A stretch of 10,679 nucleotides of DNA from NCBI GenBank assembly GCA_964527265.1, contig CAZGOM010000183.1:1-10679 (forward strand), read 5' to 3'. The stretch comes from CAZGOM01 sp964527265. Its GTDB lineage: Bacteria > Planctomycetota > Phycisphaerae > Phycisphaerales > Phycisphaeraceae. The notes below the pieces were generated by a model. That model did not search any database and had not been told where the DNA came from. It worked only from the letters and a program-made list of their open reading frames with translations. A program made the position numbers and the translations under genes. Positions 5,929-10,679 of this stretch are shown here, one piece after another (the stretch's first letter is position 1; every line of letters begins with the position of its first letter).

Positions 5929-7329
5929 TCAATCGATAGATTGTTCGATGACTTGAATCCGTTTCCATGCACCGGATTTAAAACGGAAGATCCATGTGGT
6001 GGCGAGGATGAAGATGAAACCAGTGGCGACCGCCCAGAGGGTGTTTAGGCCGACGCCGTACTTGGTGAGGACGATCATGGTGGCGAAGAACACGGCATGG
6101 AGCGAGGCGGAGACCCAGAGAGTCCACTTGGTATCGCCTGCGCCCTGGAGAGCGCCTACGAGGATGATATTGACGCCGTCGACGATGCAGTAAATGGCGA
6201 CAAAGCGGAGGAGCACCTTGCACATTTCGGCGAGGTGATTGAAATCCTCGGGTGTGATTTTGCCTGCGTCGCTGCGGAAAAGGTTGATGAGGGGGTCGGG
6301 GAAGAGGAAAAAGAGCAGAGCCCACAGGAGCATCCAGGCCTGGCCGATGAACAGGCCCCTCCAGCCGACTTTTTCAGCTAGGTCGGGTCGGAGCGCGCCC
6401 TGGGCCTGACCGACGAGTACGGAGACGGCCATCATGATGCCGCCCAAGGGAAAGAAGGCGAAGGTATTGAGTCCCTGAACGATGTTGCTGGCGGCGGACT
6501 CGGCCGTGCCCAGGCCGCCGATGAAGAGGAAAAAGGCGGTCCAGACGAAGATATCGGCGGAGATGCGTATGCCATGGGGGAAGCCGAAGGAGAAGATGCG
6601 GCGCAGGAGGCGGATGTCGAGTGATCTGCCGCCCCAGGTGTTGAATTTTTCGCGCATTTCCTTTCTGAAAAACATGAATGCCATGGGGATGATGATGCCA
6701 AGCTGGCTGATGAGGGTGGCGTATGCCGCGCCGGCGATGCCCATTTCCGGGATGCCGAGGGTTTTGTTGCCTGGGACAAAGAGTAGGCAAAAGGCGAGGT
6801 TCAAGACGACGCCGAAGCCCTGAGCCGCCAAGAGGCGGTAGTTATCGTTACGCCCGGAGAAGAAGCCGGTGAACGCGCTGACGATGAGGAAGAGGGGCGT
6901 GCCGAAGCAGTGGATGGTGAAATAGATCATTTCCTCGCGGATGATTTCGGGCGCGTGCTTGAAGAGTTGGAAAATGTAGCTTGCGACCAGAGGCGCGAGG
7001 ATGACCGGAAGGCTGCCGGCCAGAGAGAGGTAAAAACCCTGCCAGAGGACGGGACCGACGCGGTCTGGGCGGTTTGCGCCGATGTAGTGTGCGACGAATG
7101 TGGCGGTGTAGCCGGTGATGCCGAGAAAAACGCCGGCAAAGGTGAGGAAGAGGAGGAAGGCGGGGCCGATGGCGGCGATGGATTCCTCGGAATAGCGGGC
7201 CAGGACGAGACGGTCGGTGAACTGCATGGTCATCATGCCCATCTGGGCGATGATGAGGGGCCCGGCGACGATTAGGAGGCGGCGATAGGAGGCGAAATCA
7301 GCGGGAATTGGCGCGGTGGTGACGGACAT
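5929..7329 (-). CDS. MATE-family multidrug/cation exporter
   Basis: The product has 466 residues, a standard size for MATE (MatE, NorM/DinF-like) transporters, which export drugs, dyes or metabolites in exchange for Na+ or H+. Twelve hydrophobic helices are apparent in two six-helix halves. Family-like segments include 'RLLIVAGPLIIAQMGMMTMQFTDRLVL' (helix 1 and the loop with D39), 'FFSGRNDNYR' after helix 4, 'GIAGAAYATLISQ' before helix 6, 'FGFPHGIRISADIF' opening the second half, and 'VGALQGAGDTKW' near helix 10, the duplicated counterpart of the SGRNDNYR loop. The ATG at 7329 gives a short cytoplasmic N-terminus; no strong Shine-Dalgarno site precedes it. A large stem-loop lies 35-77 bases upstream. 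It converges with the plus-strand membrane gene; recX lies upstream in the same direction, 178 bases away. Substrate cannot be predicted. Confidence 0.93.
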   Translation of the reverse strand: MSVTTAPIPADFASYRRLLIVAGPLIIAQMGMMTMQFTDRLVLARYSEESIAAIGPAFLLFLTFAGVFLGITGYTATFVAHYIGANRPDRVGPVLWQGFYLSLAGSLPVILAPLVASYIFQLFKHAPEIIREEMIYFTIHCFGTPLFLIVSAFTGFFSGRNDNYRLLAAQGFGVVLNLAFCLLFVPGNKTLGIPEMGIAGAAYATLISQLGIIIPMAFMFFRKEMREKFNTWGGRSLDIRLLRRIFSFGFPHGIRISADIFVWTAFFLFIGGLGTAESAASNIVQGLNTFAFFPLGGIMMAVSVLVGQAQGALRPDLAEKVGWRGLFIGQAWMLLWALLFFLFPDPLINLFRSDAGKITPEDFNHLAEMCKVLLRFVAIYCIVDGVNIILVGALQGAGDTKWTLWVSASLHAVFFATMIVLTKYGVGLNTLWAVATGFIFILATTWIFRFKSGAWKRIQVIEQSID

Positions 7330-7363
7330 GGGTAGGAACCTAAAATCTGAGGCTTGGGTTTAG

Positions 7364-7406
7364 CCACAAACCCCGCGGAGGCGATGACGCCTTTACGGGT
7401 TTGTGG
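7364..7406. repeat. Large stem-loop upstream of the MATE gene (CCACAAACCC ... GGGTTTGTGG)
   Basis: Perfect ten-base arms (7364-7373 and 7397-7406) enclose a second small hairpin AGGCG-ATGA-CGCCT (7379-7392). Read on the minus strand it would lie in the leader of the exporter mRNA, 35 bases before the ATG, or between recX and that gene. No T tract follows on either strand, so a terminator is unlikely. It could be a REP-like palindromic element or a structured leader; I could not match it to a known riboswitch class, including the guanidine and yybP types I considered. Confidence 0.6.
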
Positions 7407-7507
7407 AGGGATTGGGCATGGGCTGAGGGGGGAGGGGATTGGAGTGTCAGGCATCTGCGATGTCGGCTTATGCATCGGGAGTGGCGGTCCGAGCTGCGAG
7501 GTGGGAA

Positions 7508-8221
7508 CTACGCATCGGACTCGCCGATGTCGGTGGGTTCGTCCAAAAATCCGTATGAGTCTTCGGGCAGGAGGTCGCTGACGATCTGACGAATGAGTTC
7601 TTCATCAAAGCCGCGGCGGGCGAGGAGGCCGGCGAGGCGGCGGCGTTTGGCGTCCTCTGGGATGCCTTGCATGGTGACGACTTTGTCGCGTGCGAGGGAG
7701 TAGGCTTGGGAAAGAGAGGGGGTGATGCCGGATTGGTCTTCGCGGACGGACTGGATATCACCGAGCATGCGTTCGATGGTGGGCTCGGGGATTTTGCGGG
7801 CTTTTAGTTTTTCTCGGATGAGTGCGGGGCCTGCTGGGCGTTTGTCGTTTAAGTGCTCGATGATCTGGAGGCAGAGGGCGGCATCATTTACGAGAGTAAG
7901 TTCCTTGAGTCGTTTGATGACGCGGTCGACCATGGCTTCATCGAGCCCATCGTTGGAGAGATGTTCCCGCAGTTCGGCTTCACTCAAGGGTTTTTTGGCG
8001 ACGCGTTTGACGCCGGATTGGATGGCTTTATCGAAGCGGAGAGCTTCATTGACGGCGTCTTTGATCATGCTGTCGAAGGGCATGCCGATCTTGAGGCCCA
8101 GGCGGTCGATGATTTTTCGCGGCAACGTGCCCAGAGGCTTGCCGGATACGTGGATAACGTAGCGGCTGGAACCCGTTGCGCTGGACTTGATGGCTGTGAT
8201 GGTTGCCTTGTCCCCTGACAC
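7508..8221 (-). CDS. recX: Regulatory protein RecX
   Basis: The product has 237 residues. RecX binds along RecA-DNA filaments and modulates recombinase activity in the cytoplasm. An N-terminal beta-rich extension of about 65 residues ('ITAIKSSATGSSRYVIHVSGKPLGTLP') resembles the longer RecX proteins and is followed by the all-helical repeats: 'KKPLSEAELREHLSNDGLDEAMVDRVIKRLKELTLVND' (first three-helix unit with the signature LVND), 'KRPAGPALIREKLKARKIPEPTIERML' (second, equivalent to 'GPxxIxxxLxxKGI'), and 'RRRLAGLLARRGFDEELIRQIV' (third, the hallmark RRGFxxxxI). The start is GTG at 8221, supported by a strong ribosome site. recA is not in the window. It diverges from rnhA with a 118-base shared control region. 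Confidence 0.93.
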   Translation of the reverse strand: MSGDKATITAIKSSATGSSRYVIHVSGKPLGTLPRKIIDRLGLKIGMPFDSMIKDAVNEALRFDKAIQSGVKRVAKKPLSEAELREHLSNDGLDEAMVDRVIKRLKELTLVNDAALCLQIIEHLNDKRPAGPALIREKLKARKIPEPTIERMLGDIQSVREDQSGITPSLSQAYSLARDKVVTMQGIPEDAKRRRLAGLLARRGFDEELIRQIVSDLLPEDSYGFLDEPTDIGESDA

Positions 8222-8227
8222 TTTCGG

Positions 8228-8233
8228 ACCTCT
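8228..8233 (-). promoter_or_regulatory. Shine-Dalgarno AGAGGT fixing the recX GTG start
   Basis: On the minus strand AGAGGT ends six bases before the GTG at 8221. No ATG in frame is as well placed, so the GTG start is preferred. Confidence 0.7.
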
Positions 8234-8271
8234 TTGGCGTAATTAACGTTTTAACTCCGGGGGGCTTATCG

Positions 8272-8297
8272 TACCCATGTTTTGGTGCGCATGGGTA
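8272..8297. promoter_or_regulatory. Inverted repeat TACCCATG-N10-CATGGGTA upstream of rnhA
   Basis: Perfect eight-base arms flank ten bases between the divergent recX and rnhA genes, 42 bases before the rnhA ATG. It may be an operator or a hairpin in the rnhA leader. An alternative in-frame ATG at 8277 lies inside the left arm. Confidence 0.45.
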
Positions 8298-8339
8298 GGG
8301 TTTTATCCGATATCGTTCGTCAGGTTATCATTCGCGTCA

Positions 8340-8849
8340 ATGGCGCAAGAAAAAGAAATTGATTACGTGGAGTTGTATACCGATGGCGCATGCATCGGGA
8401 ACCCGGGACCGGGCGGATGGGCCTATATCCTGAAGCACCCCAAATCGGGGAAAGTACGCGAGGCGTACGGCGGGGAACACAAGACGACTAATAATCGAAT
8501 GGAACTGACCGCGGTGATCAAGGGGCTGGACGCACTCAAGCGGCACACGCGAGTGAAGCTGGTGAGTGATTCGAATTATGTGGTGCAGGGGTTGTGCGAG
8601 TGGATGCACAAGTGGAAGAAGAACGGTTGGAAGAAATCGCCCAACAGCACGACGAAGATTCCCAATGCCGAGCTTTGGGAGAAGGCGTACGCGGCATATA
8701 TGAATCACACGGTTCAGCCCACGTGGGTGCGAGGACATACGGGGCACCCGGAAAATGAACGGTGCGACCAACTGGCCACGGCGGAGGCGGAGCGGCAGAA
8801 ATTTGGAGATGCCGAGCCGGAGCCGGAGGCGACGGAGACGCTGTGGTGA
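8340..8849 (+). CDS. rnhA: Ribonuclease HI
   Basis: The product has 169 residues. RNase HI cleaves the RNA strand of RNA-DNA hybrids (R-loops, primers) with two metal ions. All catalytic residues are present: D15 in 'YTDGACIGNPGPGGW', E55 in 'NNRMELTAV', D77 in 'SDSNYVVQG', and H133 plus D143 in 'WVRGHTGHPENERCDQLA'. The basic handle region is also present ('WMHKWKKNGWKKS', 88-100), a mark of the E. coli-like class. An acidic tail (EPEPEATETLW) extends past the usual end of about 155. The ATG at 8340 aligns with known N-termini; the frame stays open to an ATG at 8277, which would add a 21-residue hydrophobic stretch lacking homology. No Shine-Dalgarno site is evident. The gene is divergent from recX, and a hairpin terminator lies about 95 bases after the stop. 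Confidence 0.96.
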   Translation: MAQEKEIDYVELYTDGACIGNPGPGGWAYILKHPKSGKVREAYGGEHKTTNNRMELTAVIKGLDALKRHTRVKLVSDSNYVVQGLCEWMHKWKKNGWKKSPNSTTKIPNAELWEKAYAAYMNHTVQPTWVRGHTGHPENERCDQLATAEAERQKFGDAEPEPEATETLW

Positions 8850-8868
8850 GCCAACATGCGGACCTGCT

Positions 8869-8889
8869 GGAGTCGCGGGTCCAGGGTCC
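8869..8889. repeat. Second copy of the GGAGTCxCGGGTCC-type dispersed repeat
   Basis: This 21-base block differs from 5715-5735 at one position only. It is 20 bases after the rnhA stop; the first copy is 16 bases after another stop, and both stops sit in the same nine-base context TGGTGAGCC. Here only two GGGTCC units are present, followed by a diverging GAGTCTAGCGTC tail. Confidence 0.75.
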
Positions 8890-8943
8890 TGAGTCTAGCG
8901 TCAAGAGTGAAAATTGAAGAGGCGGAGTTGCAGATACACGGAT

Positions 8944-8968
8944 AAAACCCGGTTTGACGCCGGGTTTT
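8944..8968. terminator. Bidirectional hairpin terminator between rnhA and tRNA-Leu(UAA)
   Basis: AAAACCCGG-N7-CCGGGTTTT has perfect nine-base arms with T runs on the 3' side of both strands. It can end the plus-strand rnhA transcript and the minus-strand tRNA transcript. Confidence 0.75.
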
Positions 8969-8990
8969 GTCGTGTTGGTATTGGTTTGAA

Positions 8991-9078
8991 TGCCCCCGAC
9001 CGGAATCGAACCGGTACGGACTGTTAAAGGTCCTGCAGATTTTAAGTCTGCTGCGTCTGCCTGTTTCGCCACGGGGGC
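8991..9078 (-). tRNA. tRNA-Leu, anticodon UAA
   Basis: This is an 88-base class II tRNA without an encoded CCA. The acceptor arms GCCCCCG (9072-9078) and CGGGGGC (8992-8998) pair perfectly, with discriminator A. The D arm begins GGCGAAACAGGCAGACGC. The anticodon stem GCAGA/TCTGC carries loop CTTAAAA (anticodon TAA, reading UUA/UUG). A long variable arm has stem GGAC/GTCC, and the T arm is CCGGTTCGATTCCGG. All features are typical of bacterial leucine tRNA. Confidence 0.96.
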
Positions 9079-9094
9079 AGGTGGTGAGCGGGGT

Positions 9095-9123
9095 AATGTC
9101 TGCTAAATTTTGGTTTTCCGCAA
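9095..9123 (-). promoter_or_regulatory. Predicted promoter of tRNA-Leu(UAA)
   Basis: On the minus strand TTGCGG (9118-9123) and GACATT (9095-9100) are 17 bases apart, with the -10 box 16 bases before the mature tRNA end. The hexamers are imperfect, but the spacer contains the 12-base block AAACCAAAATTT also found upstream of the other leucine tRNA. Confidence 0.35.
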
Positions 9124-9134
9124 GGGGGAGGGTT

Positions 9135-9179
9135 AAAAACAAAGAAGACCGGCTTTGCGGGCCGGTCTTCTTTGTTTTT
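9135..9179. terminator. Strong bidirectional terminator between the two leucine tRNA genes
   Basis: Perfect 19-base arms (9135-9153 and 9161-9179) enclose TTTGCGG. The core is GAAGACCGGC/GCCGGTCTTC, with A-rich and T-rich flanks giving a T run on both strands. It should end the minus-strand tRNA-Leu(GAG) transcript before the next tRNA, so the two tRNAs are separate transcription units. Confidence 0.85.
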
Positions 9180-9185
9180 TTCAAG

Positions 9186-9269
9186 TGCCCGGGACAGGAA
9201 TCGAACCTGCAAGGGATTGCTCCCACTGCCACCTCAAAGCAGCGCGTCTGCCAGTTCCGCCACCCGGGC
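9186..9269 (-). tRNA. tRNA-Leu, anticodon GAG
   Basis: This is an 84-base class II tRNA without an encoded CCA. Acceptor arms GCCCGGG (9263-9269) and CCCGGGC (9187-9193) pair, with discriminator A. The D arm is GGCGGAACTGGCAGACGC. The anticodon stem CTGCT/GGCAG (one G-U pair) carries loop TTGAGGT, anticodon GAG, reading CUC/CUU. The variable arm is GGGA-GCAA-TCCC, and the T arm is GCAGGTTCGATTCCTGT. Confidence 0.95.
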
Positions 9270-9287
9270 ATGGGTGTTGGGCCAGAG

Positions 9288-9315
9288 AGTTTATCAGGAA
9301 ATTTTGGTTTGTCGA
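9288..9315 (-). promoter_or_regulatory. Predicted promoter of tRNA-Leu(GAG)
   Basis: On the minus strand TCGACA (9310-9315, five of six to TTGACA) and TAAACT (9288-9293, four of six to TATAAT, preceded by TGA) are 16 bases apart. The -10 box is 18 bases before the tRNA. The spacer carries AAACCAAAATTT, identical to the other tRNA promoter. Confidence 0.5.
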
Positions 9316-9422
9316 GTGGGTGGGAAGGAAAGGTAAAAGGGATAAGGAATATGGGATAAGGTGGAGATGGAGAGGGTGGGTTTGGAGGTGAACTGGCGGG
9401 TTATGCGGGCGTATGGAGTGGT

Positions 9423-9821
9423 ATGGACAGCGATGATCAGCCGGGGCCGTTTTGCAGGCACTGCGGGTATTGCCTTGCGGGGTTGGGTGCTGGGGAATGT
9501 CCGGAGTGTGGGAAGTGGTTTGATCCGGGGATGTCAGGAACAGTGGTATGTGTGAAAGAAAAGTGGGCGTGGGAAGGGTATGTCTCGCTGGTGCTGTTCT
9601 TTCCAATGGTTTACTTCATGTCCAGCATTGGCTATTCCGGACCTGCGGAGCGATTTCCCAGCGTGTGGCAGATGTTCTGGCCTCATGTTCCAGTGATTAT
9701 TCTAGGAGCTTTCGGATTGGTGCTGGGAGTCTGCGGCATACGCAAACCTGGATTTTTTCAACGGTGGGCGGCATGGATGGGCTTGGCAGGGGCTCTTTGG
9801 GGACTTTTGCCGATCCTCTGA
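9423..9821 (+). CDS. Small zinc-ribbon membrane protein of unknown function
   Basis: The product has 132 residues. The N-terminal 'FCRHCGYCLAGLGAGECPECGKWF' holds a Cys4 zinc-ribbon pair, C11/C14 and C26/C29 (with an extra C17), of the 'CxxCGYxLxGLxxxxCPxCG' type that recurs in planctomycete membrane proteins. After a short linker come three hydrophobic helices at about 50-70, 84-107 and 113-130. The zinc ribbon would be cytoplasmic. The ATG at 9423 is preceded by GGAG with a short four-base spacer. The gene is isolated: purine-rich sequence without genes lies upstream (9270-9422), and it precedes rpsB in the same direction. No enzymatic motif is present; a membrane-bound adaptor or sensor is possible, but the function is unknown. 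Confidence 0.75.
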   Translation: MDSDDQPGPFCRHCGYCLAGLGAGECPECGKWFDPGMSGTVVCVKEKWAWEGYVSLVLFFPMVYFMSSIGYSGPAERFPSVWQMFWPHVPVIILGAFGLVLGVCGIRKPGFFQRWAAWMGLAGALWGLLPIL

Positions 9822-10092
9822 GTTGAGTTGAAACAAGAGCGTCACCATAATCAAGGAACGAGGGTTATCCGGAATTGAGTGATCTGGCTTTTTTTGCGCG
9901 GTTTTGTTATCTTATTTGGCTCGCAAGTGAATTGGAGCTTGCCGGTGGTTTGTTCAATTTCTGGATAGACACCGAATTCAGGCCTTTTTTTGAGGCCAAA
10001 CCCCAAGCGCCCTGATGGCCTGGGCCGCCCGTTTTAAACGGGATTCCAATCGGTTTTGGGTCGGTGCCGCTGCCTCCAACAGGAGTTTTTTG
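9822..10092 (+). promoter_or_regulatory. Long leader/promoter region of rpsB
   Basis: This 271-base gap has no convincing gene. TGGCTT (9885-9890) and TATCTT (9908-9913), 17 bases apart, form a weak promoter candidate, which would give a leader of roughly 170 bases. The leader contains two hairpin candidates: GGCCT-N7-AGGCC (9981-9997) and the near-perfect palindrome CCCGTTT-T-AAACGGG (10028-10042). Ribosomal protein S2 represses its own rpsB-tsf mRNA through the leader in enterobacteria, so a structured leader here may serve a similar role; this is inference. The Shine-Dalgarno AGGAG is at 10081-10085, seven bases before the ATG. Confidence 0.45.
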
Positions 10093-10679
10093 ATGGCTGC
10101 TCTCGTTAAAGACCTCGTCGACTCGGGTATCCACTTTGGTCACCGCACGACCAACTGGAACCCCAAGATGGCTCCCTACATCCACGGCAAGAAGAACAAG
10201 ATTCACATCATCGATGTGAAGTCGACCCTCAAGGGTCTTCTCCTGGCCCGCAAGTTCATCACCCAGACCGTCGCCTCCGGCAAAGACGTCCTCTTCGTGG
10301 GCACCAAGCGCCAGGCGCGCGCCACCATCGAAAAGAACGTCAAGGAAGTCGGCCAGCACTACGTGACCGAACGCTGGCTCGGCGGCACGCTGACCAACTA
10401 TCGGACCATCCGTGAGCGCTTGAAGCGCCTCGAAGAACTCGAAGGCCTCAACGTCTCCGGTGAGATCAACAACTACTCCAAGAAGATGGAATCGCAGCTT
10501 AAGCGCGAACACAAGAAGATCCTTCGCAACCTCGAAGGTCTGCGCAACATGACCCGCCTGCCGGGCGTGCTGGTTGTGGTCGACGTGAACCGCGAAGTCA
10601 ATGCCGTGAAGGAAGCCCGCAAACTGGGTATCCCCACGGTGTGCCTGATCGACACCGACTCCAACCCGGACTGGGCGGA
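10093..10679 (+). CDS. rpsB: 30S ribosomal protein S2, 3' end beyond window
   Basis: 195 residues are visible of an expected 240-270. The sequence is unmistakable: 'LVDSGIHFGHRTTNWNPKMAPYIHGKKNKIHIIDVKST', 'VLFVGTKRQARATIEK', 'YVTERWLGGTLTNYRTIRERLKRLEELE', 'LKREHKKILRNLEGLRNMTRLPGVLVVVDVNREVNAVKEARKLGIPTVCLIDTDSNPDW'. S2 binds the 30S head-body junction and recruits S1 function in translation initiation. The start is set by AGGAG seven bases upstream. Codon use is strongly biased to C-ending codons (CTC, GTC, ACC, AAG), unlike the G-rich neighbours, as expected for a highly expressed gene. tsf is expected downstream but not seen. Confidence 0.98.
   Translation, partial: MAALVKDLVDSGIHFGHRTTNWNPKMAPYIHGKKNKIHIIDVKSTLKGLLLARKFITQTVASGKDVLFVGTKRQARATIEKNVKEVGQHYVTERWLGGTLTNYRTIRERLKRLEELEGLNVSGEINNYSKKMESQLKREHKKILRNLEGLRNMTRLPGVLVVVDVNREVNAVKEARKLGIPTVCLIDTDSNPDWA

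Noticed and set aside
5498..5968. Minus-strand open frames with LDPGPWT repeats
   Set aside because: Produced by the GGGTCCA heptamer array, which has no stop in any phase; no start or domain support.
7330..7507. Possible small gene or terminator between recX and the MATE gene
   Set aside because: The minus-strand frame here is Pro/Ser-rich without a ribosome site, and no hairpin is followed by a T tract; only the stem-loop at 7364-7406 stands out.
8277..8339. N-terminal hydrophobic extension of RNase HI
   Set aside because: Not present in the family, no ribosome site at the right distance, and the ATG lies inside an inverted repeat.
8536..9271. Minus-strand open frames of 178 and 185 codons with Arg/Cys-rich ends
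   Set aside because: They run through both tRNA genes, the heptamer repeat and the antisense of rnhA; not coding.
8967..9391. Plus-strand frames with CPRPESNR and PGTGIEPARD peptides
   Set aside because: Well-known antisense translations of tRNA T arms, often misannotated as proteins.
9827..9837. GTTGAAACAAG, matching part of the palindrome at 4116-4126
   Set aside because: Only an 11-base match without the second arm; likely chance.
9907..10512. Minus-strand open frame of 201 codons
   Set aside because: Antisense shadow of rpsB created by its C-ending codon bias.

Overview
The window reads like a chromosomal segment from a bacterium, most likely a planctomycete (Phycisphaerae-like). This is an inference from three traits: intergenic GGGTCCA heptamer repeats, a small membrane protein with a Cys4 zinc ribbon of the 'CxxCGYxLxGL...CPxCG' type, and a mixture of genes with strong Shine-Dalgarno sites and genes with none. 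No phylogenetic marker was tested. No phage, insertion-sequence, CRISPR or toxin-antitoxin signature was recognised.

Layout. (1) Positions 1-4006, minus strand: two tandem copies of a two-gene cassette. Each copy is a small single-pass membrane protein of about 170 residues followed, through an ATGA stop/start overlap, by a polytopic protein of about 500 residues that looks like a GT-C (GT39/ArnT-like) glycosyltransferase. The distal copy is cut by the window edge and is visibly lower in G+C. (2) Positions 4007-4167: divergent control region with two inverted repeats and a plausible sigma70-type promoter. (3) Positions 4168-4737, plus strand: exported YceI-family protein. (4) Positions 4824-5699, plus strand: ten-helix membrane protein of unknown function. 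(5) Positions 5700-5928: repeat-rich convergent spacer with a GC hairpin, six GGGTCCA heptamers, nested long inverted repeats and a rho-independent terminator. (6) Positions 5929-7329, minus strand: MATE-family exporter, with a large stem-loop upstream. (7) Positions 7508-8221, minus strand, recX, divergent from (8) 8340-8849, plus strand, RNase HI. (9) Positions 8850-9320: a second copy of the heptamer-type repeat, then two leucine tRNA genes (anticodons UAA and GAG) on the minus strand, each followed by a hairpin terminator and each preceded by a promoter-like region sharing a 12-base identical block. (10) Positions 9423-9821, plus strand: small zinc-ribbon membrane protein. (11) Positions 9822-10092: long leader of rpsB, which starts at 10093 and runs off the window.

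How the parts relate. recX (RecA modulation), rnhA (RNA-DNA hybrid removal), the tRNAs and rpsB are housekeeping genes. The accessory content is the glycosyltransferase cassette and the two unknown membrane proteins. The best candidate for an undescribed system is the duplicated cassette: a conserved small membrane-anchored protein with GCC, LLPAKVG and DFD motifs at matching positions in both copies, translationally coupled each time to a putative lipid-linked-sugar glycosyltransferase.
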